From NCBI RefSeq assembly GCF_001949145.1, contig NW_019091411.1:954328-1016327 (forward strand): DNA of 62,000 nucleotides, written 5' to 3'. Origin of the DNA: Acanthaster planci (taxonomy: Eukaryota; Echinodermata; Asteroidea; Valvatida; Acanthasteridae). The notes beneath the pieces were generated by a model. It ran no database searches. It saw nothing but the letters and a program-made list of their open reading frames with translations, and was not told the DNA's origin. The translations under genes and the position numbers were made by a program. This document shows, one piece after another, positions 46,730 through 59,700 of this stretch (within the stretch, counting starts at the first letter, position 1; each line of letters starts with the position of its first letter).

Positions 46730-49000
46730 ATTAGTCATTTCTCAATGTTCAATTCGATAACGAAAACCGACGAAAAAGATACAAAACGTATTTCTCGTTT
46801 CAATGTTAAAAAGGAATTTGAAAACAAACGGTTGCGTGTCATTAGCTGTGACCCCCGTGTGACGTACTTTTCTTCATTAAAATCTGTGCAAGGCCGCCAG
46901 CCCTTCCGAGTTTACCTGCGCCCAAACAGGGCGCTGGGCGACGACCGAAACACGGACATGTGCATGTGCCTTTCCCATAACCCAGCATTGCAAAGGCGTT
47001 GGGGTCAAATCAAACCCCCAGACTGTCTTTACCGTGCTGTCGAACTCTCGTCTCGGAGCACTTCTCAAGGCGAAAGTAACTTTTGAATGCGAGACATTTC
47101 TTTATGGGTTGCCCCTTCTTTTATTTGGGAACAACAATTTCATTGTAATCCTCGATTTCAACCATTTCGATTTCAATCCAATTACTGTTTTCAATCTGAA
47201 CAAATAAACCTAAAATCGAAAATGAGTCGTTTTTCCATCTGAAAACGAAACACGTGGAGTAAGGAACAGAAATCGTTCCTCGTTTTGCATGTTGGAAAAG
47301 GTCAAATAAAAACGCATTTCAATAATTTCTTAAAATTTCATTCATAAATACCTCCGGCAGTCTTCCTATTCAACAACGTGAAACTCGACCGTGTATTAAC
47401 ATTTGGAAATTCCCCTCTGCGTAAATAACGCGCCTAGCACCTGACAGTTTAAGCGATTCTGATTGGTCAAGAGTATCTGTGCATACGGCTCGCCACGCGC
47501 GCGCCAAGTCCATATAAGGAGATTCTGTCGGACAACTTGCATAAGGAATATGCCATAAAATGGACGGTGGTGTTCGGGAAAATGAAAGTAAAATTCTAGA
47601 ACAAAATGGTTGGAAATCCACCACATATTGACTCCTTTTGACTCCCTGACTAAAAAGGTATTAATGAATGGGTATGTGCTTGGCTGGTCTTCAACGTTAT
47701 CGGGAGATTGAATGCTGATAATACCCTTGGCTGCAGCTCGGGCAATGGGAACTTCCATTCTCCTGAGCCGGTCTTTAGCCGGTCTTAATTCGTTTACGAC
47801 CGGCCAAGCACATATTTTTAACCGGTTAATTGAAGCAATATACAAACGCCCAATATTCGAGGACAGTATGGCCAGTGAACGTCAAAAGCTGGACATTGCT
47901 TTTGAGAAACATTGTATCTGTAGGTTGCTCCTCGTTTTACTTTGGAAGCAATGAACTCCCCGTAATCCTCTATTTTCAGCCATGTTTAATTCACTTTCTT
48001 TTAGCGGGACACAGTTTTACGTAAAGTCTTACATTACAAAATGATATATAGAACAATGTTTTACTCTTCAAAAAGTGCATCAATAGATTACGATGTTATT
48101 CATTTTCACATTGGAAACTGAAAGCAAAATGATTGTCCCTTTTTGGGCCTTTAATAATGTAAGACGAAAATTGATGGAATCGTTTTTATTTTTAATTTTT
48201 ATTTCAAAAGGAAAAACGAGAAACGACTCGTTTTTCAAATCTCTGGTTTACTTTTTCAAACTAAAACGACTTGTTTCCCATTTTTCGTTTTCAAGTCGAA
48301 AACGGATGAATGAAACGTACACAGACCTCCCTGCCGCATCTATTACACATAATGTGCAGGAAGCCACCACCTTCTTAAAGCTTGACGTCATTCTAAGATA
48401 CCTCTTCCATTTTAAGATGTCAGCTGACAAACGTCAGCGTAAGTAAACAAAAAATTGGGAAGAATTCGCAAATCAAAATACCAAAGCAATTTGGAGGACT
48501 AATTTACAATACTGAAATCGACAAAGGGAAAATGATTTATACCCACCCAATTATATAAGCCGATATTGACAGAACACTTTCTAAGACGGAATTAAGTTAC
48601 TTGTTTTAGAATGTAAGAAATTTCTTTGTGAGTTGCTCTTGTTAGCAACAAATTCTTCGTAATCCTCTACTTTGGCCATATTTAATTAACATAATTTGGT
48701 CAGCTGTAGAGACGTCTGTCAATTTACCAAATGAAAAATGAAACTGTTTTCCATTCTTCAAAAAGTGAATTGGAATATATACATGTTATTTGTTGTAATA
48801 TTTAAAAACACACACAAAATATGATTGTCGTTTTCAGTTTTAAAATAGAAATGGTTTCACTTATTTTCCACTTTTCGTTTTCAAATATAAGGAGAAAGAC
48901 AAACGATTTTCTCGACTTTTTACTTTTGTTTAAAATGGAAAACGGGAAGCGACTTTTTTTCGATTTTTCGTTTCCAATGAATGGTTCGGACCACAGTTGA
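46730..49000. repeat. Degenerate tandem array, about 0.7-0.8 kb period
   Basis: A block with GGTTGC, then CAA, GTAATCCTCnA and a TTTAATT or similar occurs near 47091-47165, 47908-47995 and 48613-48690. The last two copies keep matching downstream, through CTTCAAAAAGTG and ATGATTGTC. Between the blocks are many CGTTTTC/GAAAACG tracts. Confidence 0.6.
47673..47814. repeat. Inverted repeat with TATGTGCTTGG ends
   Basis: TATGTGCTTGGCTGGTC at the left and GACCGGCCAAGCACATA at the right, about 142 bp apart end to end. It probably represents a small TIR element. Confidence 0.55.
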
Positions 49001-50011
49001 CCATTTAAAATCTGAGGCTTAGTCGTATCGGAGGTTTTCAATAGCCGATGGTTATGCACGTAAATAGCCACATTCATTCATCGGTATGGGGGAACCATTC
49101 ACACGAAAATTTGCAAGATGTCATTGACCATGTAGGCTGCAAGAGTTGCAGCCAACAGCAAAATGTGAAAAACGACAATCTCACACACACAAAAAATCGA
49201 TCAACGTCGTTTGATACGACCGTTTTGTGCGTGCGCATTGTTAGAAACAATTGACTATTGTGATCAACAGTGCCACTGGCTCATTTCTGTGCATGCGTGC
49301 AAGTAGGAGAAAATAATCAGAGGGTGTTCTTGGTTTTTGTATTAAATAAAAGCCACAAAAAAGAAAGAATTCATTTGGGAAGAGCGAGACAAAAATACTG
49401 GAGCAAGACGGTCCAATACACTGAAAAGAAATATTTGCATATCATTGGCACGAGGAAAGGTCAAACGGATTTCTGAAGAAGGCCGTGTCCTTCAGCTCCG
49501 TGGGGGAGGGGAGCTGTACCTGAAAGCCATCATTAACAGGGCACCCGTCGGAACATGTTACTCTCCCTTGTATCTTGGGAAGCCACCCTAAAGCACTCGC
49601 TTACATTGTATGTTACCTTCCTGGGGGGGGGGGAATTTAGGAAGCTGTCGTGAAAAAGTCGTGCTCTCTCTTCCAACGTATTTCGTACATACGACTTACG
49701 ATTCGTAATCCGCACCTACGACTTGTACGCCCTATCTCTCACGTACGAGTTATGTTGCACACACGACCTGTAAGTCATATCTACGACTCAACAATCTTAA
49801 CTCAACGTGTGGATTTACTTTCGAGATGTAACTCTAGATACAGACTAGCAAGACTATACGCCGTGCACACCTCCGCACATGATACATGGGTACAGGTGTA
49901 CGCCTTCACTTACAAAGCAATCATTGAGCCCGAATGTCCGGCTTTTTTAGTTTTAGTCGGTGAATAAATTAAGACTCACCAAATATTTACTAACTTGCAC
50001 ACTTTCGAATG

Positions 50012-50017
50012 TTTATT
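50012..50017 (-). terminator. Candidate distal poly(A) signal of AFF gene
   Basis: AATAAA on the minus strand near the left end of the gene-free stretch. It would give a 3' UTR of about 6.6 kb. Confidence 0.3.
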
Positions 50018-53000
50018 CAGTGAGGCCTTTAAAGTTGACAACAGTTTCAACCTTTTCAGGTTCAACATTTTCATCGTTTATGACAGTGGCCATCGAATGA
50101 GCTATTTTCCTCTTATCTTTGCAACAAGAGAAAAAAGTAATATACACAATAAATATGTACACAGAAAAAATGACTGGCAAAGATAGCTTGATATGTTGAC
50201 GACACTTCCGTCCAATGGTACAGCAAATAAAGAGAGAGTTGCTTCTCATGTTTAGTGCAACTATAAGGCATAAATAACATTACAAAAAATGTAAATTGTC
50301 GTATTTTAATATCCCATTCTTTTGGATAACCTCTGAGAATCGAAAGTTACCTTTCAGTTCCCACAAAATTGGGTAACATAAATAGTTGCACATTAACACG
50401 TACAATGAGTGACCTCTGGCCAGGTATCATAAGTATCATACATGTATTAAGAAAAAATACATATATACTGACGGGACGTATTGAAAATTCACCAGAATTC
50501 TTTGTTTTTTTCCTTCCTCCCTCTGTACAAAGGTTGCTCTGAAAATCAACAGAACATGAAAGCGCAAATAATTATTCGAATACTCTGTAGAAAAATACAC
50601 ATTCGTCCATGTTTTTGAATTCATTCTAGATTTTTTTCTTTCAATGAACAGCTTACTTTTGAGTTCAAGTTCAAGACAAAGCAGATACAGCGTTCTCATT
50701 CTTGGCAAATTGGTAAAAAGGCTACAAATGGAAGCATTAGTTGACTGGATACAAGTGTGGCTTTTCCCATGTAAAGCAGGGAAAAACTACCAATTCTGAA
50801 TATCTGGATTTCAATAATTTCTCTGCGTATGCACAATAACCCTTACAAATCCTAAGAGAACAAAAGGCTATGGAGCACAGAATAATTGCAGTTTAAATGG
50901 AAATTGGATTCCTTTGGGGTTTTCAAGCAGAAGCAAACACCAGAACAGTGTCTATGTAATTTCTTAGGTTTCCCCTCCCCCTTTACAGGCGCAACTTCTT
51001 GGTACAAGAAAGCTCGATTTGCCTCAACATGTGTTATGACGGGGTAAGGTACATCATTAATTGTTCACTGACTGTCAAAACAAAACAAAGCAAAAAAAAG
51101 TGAATAATTGAAAAGACCACTAATTTGCTATATTACTCGCTTAGAGAAGTGAAAGTTGTGTACCTGAAACTGAACTGACTGCCTCAACTAAACTGGTTAG
51201 GGAAAAAACAGGTCCAACCCTTTCTTATGTCATCCCATGGTCGTTCCAACTGGGGTGGCTTAGTTTGAGGACAACCATTCAATACACCTATCCAGTACGC
51301 CCATATCGTACCACCATTGAGAAACGAATAGCTTTTAAATTTCTGAATGAAAGTCCAAGGTTAGAGCTTATACAAGCATGAACACAATGACCTCCAGTAA
51401 AGCTAAAAAAGGTGTTTGATCCCCCTTTCAATTATGTGGAACTAAACTGCGTAAGCCCTGCACACAAGAGGGGCTGCAGATGCCGTCTACAGCGACATGT
51501 AGGTACAGGTCATTCGTGTGTTGACGGGCCATATGAACAAAACCATCAACACTTGTTGGCTTTTGTTCCGCCCCCCCCCCAAAAAAAAAGGCGGGGGAAA
51601 AGAAAGTGTTCAACACCATGCACACTGGCCCACAGGGAAAACCAGAACAGCAATGCAAGTGATAACGTCAGAAAATTCAGGTCGCCACACCCATGGGGAA
51701 AACAATGTGCCAATGACTGTGAAGAATGCACGTTGCATGCAGAATCTGACCTACGAGATACCAACTTTAGTTTTTGCCCTACCGTTTAGGGCCGAGAATG
51801 ACATTACACATCGCTACATAATTCATCATGTACAATTGAAACGCTTTCTGGTGTTACAAAAATTACATGGCAAGGCAACTGAAGTTATATCATCGACAGC
51901 GTTCTCTTTACACCATTCATAACTTTACAATTCGGCAGTATATACTTTATATTTTCATACTGTACAGACTAATATATCATCATCATTATATCCAGTTGCC
52001 CGAAGTTCAGCAAAATAACTTTCTCAAAGGCAATTTTTCAATGTGTAGAAACTTTGTGTTTTAGCTTATCAACACATTCTCGGTAACTCCCTTTTTCAAT
52101 AAATATACATTAATCACAAAATGATATTTAAGCACATCATAGTTCTCAGCGTGGTTCTGCTGTTCAACTCTATGCAGAATTACGACACATCCCCACAACG
52201 AAAATTCATCCGTTAAGTTCAAACAGTGAAATAAATAATACCAGTATTAATGGCCGTCTTGTCTCCGTGCTACGTTTGGTTGGCCTCTTAAATTACCAAG
52301 CCAAAGGAATGTTCCCTCATACAGACTGTACAATCTCCATCAAAACACGTTGGCTAAAAATGTTTATCCATTCATAAATATGTAAAATCTCCGCAGATGC
52401 TGGTTTCATGTTTTACTGGCGGACTTCATTTTGTTTAAGTTACTGCACCATTAGACCCTACTCGTCATAATTCGGTATTGTGCAAGGGTGATCTTGCCTG
52501 ATAATCCAAAATTCATTTCAACTAAAATACATCAGAAGCTAAGGGAAATGCTGAACGAAGAAAACAGTCATTCTCCATAAAGTTAATCATCCCTTAAAGA
52601 TTGAGCTGACAAGGAAAGAATTGTCGGCTACTGCTGTGACGTACACTTCCAGTTTCTTGTATGTAAATGGGGACTAGTGCTGCAGATAATGGAGTGGAAC
52701 CAACCACTAACTTATTCTAGTCTTGATCTCTTTTCTACATTGTTCTCTCCATATTTCAGTAACAATATTAAACCAATTATAATTGCAAGAAAAAAGATTC
52801 TGAAATGCTTTGGGGCCTTTACTTCCATTATCTAAAACAAATAACAAAAAAAATCCATCTCACATATTCTTTTGAATTTACTGCAGTAAAAATCTGAGAT
52901 TCCTTTTTTTAAAGAAAGGGAACAGTTATTTAAATAAGAATATAAGGCCATCCTTCCTTCATGGAATGAATTAGAGGCAATTCAAGGAAACATGATGTGT

Positions 53001-54105
53001 AATTTTTTTCAGCATTCACAATACATTCACAAGACTGAATGGGATGTTTTCTTCAAGGACAAAAACTGTCCAAATTCATGTTTTTTTTTATAAACATGGT
53101 TACAGGCACTTTACAGAAAAAATTTACCTTACTTTCTGTTATTCGAATCAAAAACTTCGTACTTCATAGTAATACGTATTACTAATTTTGCAAAGAAATT
53201 TGTTATTTGTGAGCAATATCTCTAAAAAAAAATCTCACTTTCTGTTACCCCCCAAATGTGATGATCTGATCAAGAGAGGGCGGCACAAGCACTTTTATGT
53301 ATGTCTGTATCAAAATGATCTCAGTTATTTCCAATGCAGGTACATTTTTCATTTTTTTTTACAGTAAAAGGTTTGTATTGCATTTCTTTGAAAAGTTTTA
53401 TACTATTAGAATTTTTTTCATTCCAAGTACATGTTTTTGGCCCTTGTATTTCAATCAAGACGATGAAATTCTTTTCTTAAAGAGTTGAAAGAATTTTCAT
53501 TTTCACGTTTTACAAACCATGCCTAAGCTCCTGCACTTACACAAAATGGACACAAAGTACTCTCCCCCTCCTCCCCCATCCCGGGAATCAAGACAACCCT
53601 TGATGAATATTACTGAGTTGGCAAGGAATTTTTTCTCTCTCGATCAATTACTCGGGATTCCATCGATGATCAAACTTGTTAGAATGTTGTTTCTCACACT
53701 GGGGACTTCGCATACTGATAATGCTCTTGAGCATACAAAATAAATTCCTACCCTGTAAGTTCAGGTTTCAGACAAGGCAGAACTGTCTTTCACGGCATGA
53801 ACGAGGGAACATTTGGGTCTGACTGCCAAGAGGGGATCCTCTTCAGGCCAGTTTGACGCCTGTCTGTGATTGTGGACACCAAACAAATAGTGAGTTTGGC
53901 TCTGCCTACGGGATGGCCATGGTGTGCCAGATCACGGAGCAGCGTATCATGCACAGGTTTGTGCACAAGACACATCCGGTTCATGGTGCACAAAGTATGC
54001 AGAACACTTCACCTCAAGGTGCGACTGATAAGAGATGGAAACACTAGGGAACTCTACAGTGCAGGATAGTATACAAATAATGAATGTTTATGCATGCAAT
54101 GGTAA

Positions 54106-54232
54106 GAATAATTTCATGAGAGGAGACATGAAACATTCTATTCCACGAGGCAAAAAATGGGGGATAGAACCAGTCAAGTGAAATGAAGTTCTATTCAATG
54201 GGTGCTGTTGAATAGAACAAATAATGAAATAA
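54106..54232. mobile_element. Diverged copy of the TCATGAGGTCACA palindromic family
   Basis: Left arm AATTTCATGAGAGGAGACAT plus ACATTCTATTCC; right arm TTGAATAGAACAAATAATGA. It sits in the possible 3' UTR of the AFF gene. Confidence 0.5.
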
Positions 54233-56333
54233 CGCGATCAAAGATCCACAAATCAGATGATGGGATTTACGCAGGATCTGTATAATAGTTATGAATGACA
54301 AACAATGAAAGGAGAGGGAGGGAAAAATGATATTCCATAAGAATAATGTTCCACAGATTAAGACAAGGACTCTTTCATGTGATTTGCATTTAAAACACAC
54401 ACAAAAATTCAGTTGCCAGCTGCTTCAAAACATTTACGAATACTCTACAACTATTACTGGGAGCATTATTATAAATTCACTTTTTAAATTCATCAAAGTT
54501 TTAAGTCATCAAAGGTTCAGCCAGAAACTGAGAATATTCCAAAACTGGGACCCTGACATTGGCCACTGAGTTGTTGGGTAGGCACAGAGTACACAAAAAG
54601 ATGACGGCTTGGTCAACATGACTGGTCAAGATTGTTTTCCCGATCACTGGTTTTGTTTTCTTTTGTTTCATTTTGAGGAAGAGAGACAGCTCTCAACAGC
54701 TTGACCAAAAGCTGCTGCCCCCCACTATTCATAATTTGCCAAATTCCTTGAAATGAGAGTGTTTCAGGGAAAGAAATATAAACAATGCCACTACTTCCCC
54801 AACCCCCAATAAAAAGACTGAAGATGGAAGCAATTAGTTAAATAAACCAGTGGGGTTTATATCATTAAATTTCCTTGATTCAAACACAATCACTTGGAAC
54901 GGTTCACTGTGTCCACACCCTAGTATGTCTAATGTCATCTTGGCATTTAAAGTGTGCAGTTTTGCCAACGAGGCACACATTTGAAGTGGAAAAGCAAAAG
55001 CAAAAATATCTGAGCCCAATACCAAAAACAATCCCTTTCACAAACCTTCATCTGAGAGTTATTTAAAGGGAAAGAAACAATAAGAAGAGGTAATAGTTTC
55101 ATTTTGTCCCAATTTGGATGACTGATTGAACTGATTATGTAGAACTTCAGGCTCAGTTTGTTTTCACTTCTCATAATTGCTGGCCAGGTAGTTCTTTCCT
55201 AATGAGTTTGTTTTTGTCATTGAAAGGTATTTTGGAACGGACAGGATTGACTGTATTGACCATTTTAGCAAAATATCAAAGAATAGTTATATTACAATTC
55301 ATATATATGACAACTCTGCATAATATAAAGTATCTATACTATATTCATCATCACCGCTACAATTATAGCGTGACACGATTGAAAATTTTACAGTGCACTT
55401 CAAGAGTTTAAGAAAATATGAACGACATACAAGACACACTTAGCACACAACGACAATGTCCGCCACACTGCTGCTGGCTAGTACACAAATGAGCTGTTAA
55501 ATTTTGCCAAAACTTTCAAGTGAATTGTACATACCTTTTTCTGGGACAAGTGTCACTTAACTGTTGTGCCTTTAAACTTTTCCTTTCGCAAAAGCAAAAT
55601 AAACACTTTTTTTGTTTCTGACGTTACGGCACAGTTAAAAGAGATATTTCATCGTAAAGAAATCTCTCCCTCTTTTAAGCTTTGCATTTCTCAACGGGTG
55701 CTTTGATTTTTTTTAAATTTAGGAACTTAAAATCAGAATGAATATAATGAAATGTGATTTTCTTTCACCAATACGTGTGAAGTGTGACCATTAATGCTAA
55801 GTGCATGAAAAGAAAATGTCAACAAGTCAATAGTGTGGAGCTCCTACCCGCTACCCACCGTACTGTAAACTTGAACAAAACAGTGCGGAATGAATTTCTC
55901 CTTAACAGCGGCTTGAAGTCACAAGTCACACAAGAGTCCCAGTGAAACCTACATGATAAATCTAAGCACTCTGGAAAGAACATGTTACGTTACATGCATT
56001 ACTCCATCTGAGGGGGGTTATGCGTTGTACTATTAAATGAAGAACCATGTGCTTTGTGGCCACGAGAACAAGTACTAACACTGATGTAATAAATAGGGTC
56101 CAAAATATAGAGGAGTTAAGAGTTCAAGTCAGCGGCAGAGTTGCTTTTTTTTTAACCTCTAAAATAGGTGCAAGGTCCAAGTAGTGACAGACATTCAATG
56201 TCCTACCACGTGCAAATAGGAAGGTCGAGCAATGATTTGTATAATTACAATTACAGATTTGCCCAACCTTGTCCAACTTCTTGAGCAATCCCAATATACA
56301 GATATTCTGTTGTCGTCTTGGTATTTTGGTCAA

Positions 56334-56339
56334 TTTATT
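56334..56339 (-). terminator. Candidate proximal poly(A) signal of AFF gene
   Basis: AATAAA on the minus strand about 300 nt after the stop codon. Confidence 0.4.
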
Positions 56340-56642
56340 CCCTGGCAGATGGCACATCACATAAATACTGCAACAAAATTTCCGGTACTCTCGTTCGGAC
56401 TGCTGGCAATGCCTTCTGCTCGACCACGCAGTGCAGGCATACCAACACATCATGCCACCATGAGAACAGCTTCTGTATCATCTCACTAGGGAGAAGGCGA
56501 TCAAGCAAGCCTCCGTTGTCTGTCAGGGGTAACGCATGTCGGCACAGCGGGAGGAGGAGGATCCCGCCCCTTCCTCTTGGTCACTTCATGGTCAGCTGAA
56601 TGTCGGGCGGAATGAGCAGTGCCGTCAGTCGGGGGCGAGCAG

Positions 56643-56755
56643 TCACGTCTCGTTCTTGAGCTTCCTCAGGCCAAGTCTGGCATACTGCACCAGGTCCAGG
56701 GTACTGCTGTGCAGGGTCAGGTGGCCAAACTCACAGTCCAACTCCCGGAAAAACT
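56643..56755 (-). CDS. AFF terminal exon
   Basis: A 113-nt coding part, phase 1 in: EFFRELDCEFGHLTLHSSTL, DLVQYARLGLRKLKNET, stop. It matches the AFF C-terminus 'KEFFxELD...GPL...S...DLVRYTRQGL'. Acceptor CTGCAG. Confidence 0.93.
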
Positions 56756-59700
56756 CTGCAGGAGGGTGGGGGGGAGGATACAACAGATACAACAACTACT
56801 ATGGAGTGCCACTGAACAAGTCTTGTTCATTGACATCCGAACCTTAGCCAAGTTTCTTCTTGGCTTATGAACTATGATTGAATAACATGCAATGGAGCTT
56901 GTTATTGGCTGAACATTGAAATGTGGCCACTTTTGCCCTTCGCATTTGACATAAGGACTTCTCCTGTGAAGGGACAAATTGCCAATTGCCCTCTCAAAAA
57001 TGAAAAGGATAGGCATACAATGCATAAAATAACAACATATTACTGAGGGATTTCACAAAATCAATATTTAAAAAAGCCAAATTCTTCTTCAGTATTTGTC
57101 ATGACTTTTCATACAAAATTGCAGAATATCTGTACAGGTTGGCAGCTCTGTTAATGACTGGCCACCTGTTGCATAAATGCATTTTTCAAGAGTATAGCAC
57201 AATGTAGGTGGGGATACGTCCACATTCTACACACCTTTGTTTTCCAGAGCCAGAATGTCTGCCTGCTCCCAGAAATCCAGACCGTAGTATCCACAGTTAG
57301 AGTTCTGAATGTATGTGGACATCATGTTGACGATATGCTGGGGGACAGAGATGTTGCCCATGGGCGAGGACATGGCGTGTGGTACGCCGTTGGTCAGCTT
57401 GCCCGGCTGCGTTACGTGGGGCAGCAAGGAGGGCTGCTGGTGCAGGGCGGCGTTGGGCTCGCCGCCTCCGCTGTTGTTGCTGCTGCTGCCTTGAGAGCCC
57501 AGGCTGCAGGCTGATCCAACGCTACCAGCCGGGGAAGGGGTCGGGGACATTGGGGACGGGGTGCCAGTGTACCTGTGGCAGGGAGACAGTGAGGGTGAGG
57601 GGTGAATTAGAGGTTTAGCTGACTCAACGGGGAACTCCGTTTACCAAGGTTCTACAGAGAGTGAACACTGGACAAATCCGAGACACTGAGAACAGTGACA
57701 TATAAAAAGATTTCCTTTCTTGTGCTGAGGTTGTTCATCATCACGTAGCTGACAGCAAAAGTATGCAATAAGCTAGAATACACATCTTGGCTAGTTAGCT
57801 ATCTCTTTTAGTTCCATTTCATTGCTGGCAGGTTTTGAGCCCAACCAGAGTTTTGTCAGGGTCCAAGGCATGGAAGCGCACCCCTTACCCTTCAATCTTA
57901 GAATTTACACCTCTAGTTCTCGATCTTTTTAGAGTTTGCAACATGGTGAATCCACAAAATCTTTTCTAGTTGAGTACTGTCAACCACGTAAAGCCCATCA
58001 TCATGTTCAGAAAGTTAGACTGTTAAGCAGAGCTGTCACCATTTTCATAAAGTTGGTGTACTGTACATGGTTACGTTAAGATGCCTGTGCTGCAAGAAGG
58101 CCCTTCCAGGATGTCAAACCACAGGAGAAACCTTCAAAATTTCAAAAATAATTCCACAAAGGGGTGGTACGACTAGCCATCTCAGAAATGTCAAATCCCA
58201 TATTTTATCAATTATCCTTCTTCTGCTGGTTTCATGTCATAATTTGCCTTTATCAGTGTTGCGGTTTTACAGGCCTTATTGTGTGCTAAGCCCTTTTGAT
58301 ACTTCACACTGTGAGTTAGCTTTTAGACTGTTCTTACACCCTTTCAATCACAAATCACGTTGAACTTAGCCTCGGGGCTACACCGCAATTTCTTTTTAAT
58401 AATTTACGCATAATGATGATAACACTAGCTCGTGACAACAATTGAAGAGGAGTCAACAAGGTGAGGGGTTTTGGGACTCACTTTGAGGAACTCCATGATG
58501 ATGGAGCTTGGGGGGCCTGCTGTGATTTGGAAGAGTTTTTGAAGTGCTCCCCGAGCACCTTGGCAAGTTTCATTCCGGCGGCCTTCTTCATCTTGAACAT
58601 CTTCATGTAGAGGAGACCCTGGCAACGGTGGCTGTTGACCACAACAACATGACATCAAGGAATCAATGTCTTTTACTGTTCAGTTGTCAAATTTTCACAC
58701 TGATTATCAGCAAATTGACTATTGATAGAATTGCTGTTCAGTCAGGGAGATGTCAGACATGAATACTTCATATTACCTTCACCAACATACTGAACCAGTC
58801 AGGTATTTCATAAAGGTAAGGTTATTTGAGAACAAGGGACGCGAGCTTGAACACGTCCAGCGTACGAGTTGGTGTATGACTGCGCTAAATAGGACCAATC
58901 TCGTGTGTACGTATTACTGTAGGGCATGTAGTGTTGGAATACTGAAATGACTGACTGACCACTGTGTGTTCAGTGCTTCCTGGGGTACTATGGGAACAAA
59001 TTTGTAAGTCTGGTTGAGGAGGGCTCAAACCGATGACCTTAAAGAAAGCTTCTGAACAAGTTTGCAAATACCTTTCAGGGAAAAAAAAAGAGAAGAGGGA
59101 TATCTGAGTATTGCATATTTTGTTTTAAGGAACTTATTTGTCATGGGCTCTCATGGTCCTTTAGAAAGTAATGTTCGACTTTCTGGACAAGGGCTGAGGA
59201 TTTGCCATCATTCCCCGACCATTGAGACCAGCTAACTCACCATAATACTGCTAGTTTCTTGTCCATGCTTAGAGCATCTTGGTTTAAGTGACTGCCTTTG
59301 AATTTCAGGATGAATCTGATCCAGACGACGAGAGGAGGAAAAAGAAAAGGATAAAGAAGCATGAATCATCATCTGTCACGGTTTGAAAAAAAAACCCAAG
59401 AGCCGCCGTTGCAACCTCAGCTCATCAAGTTCAACAAGGTATGACGTAACAGCAGGTGAAATTGTACACTGCATTATGACTCAGCTATGATTGGAGACTA
59501 TTATCTAGTCAAGACATAATGACGCTCACAAATCAAAAAGGTATGACACTGATACAGCCATTATTGTGCATGACTGACCCGCAGGAATATGCACAGGGAT
59601 ATTACAACATTACCGGGTTACCCTGTATTTTGTTTCAAGTCATGTCAGCCTTGCAGGCACAGCTGGACTTAAAGTGCACAAGCCTTGACAAAGTTTTCTG

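Larger units (their letters stand above)
44096..49990. other. Region between the two genes
   Basis: Upstream of gene 1 and beyond the 3' end of the AFF gene. No convincing exon on either strand. It holds an assembly gap, a MULE-like element, a GACTTG repeat, a TIR pair and a degenerate tandem array, each listed separately. Any promoter of gene 1 should be near 44.1 kb, but no TATA box or initiator is obvious. Confidence 0.6.
49991..56642 (-). other. Gene-free AT-rich stretch, possible long AFF 3' UTR
   Basis: About 6.6 kb directly after the AFF stop codon, on the same strand, with no supported exon and few mobile elements (one diverged MITE at 54106-54232). Vertebrate AFF mRNAs also have long 3' UTRs. 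It contains a C/A homopolymer run near 51571-51590. Transcription is inferred, not shown. Confidence 0.4.

Noticed and set aside
46724-47086. 120-codon plus-strand ORF
   Set aside because: Composition follows the GAAAACG-rich repeat; no domain visible.
47396-47845. 149-codon minus-strand ORF
   Set aside because: No recognisable domain, biased composition, overlaps an inverted repeat and the degenerate array.
51412-51922. Overlapping plus-strand ORFs of 125 and 134 codons
   Set aside because: They run through a poly-C/poly-A tract and look like chance open frames.
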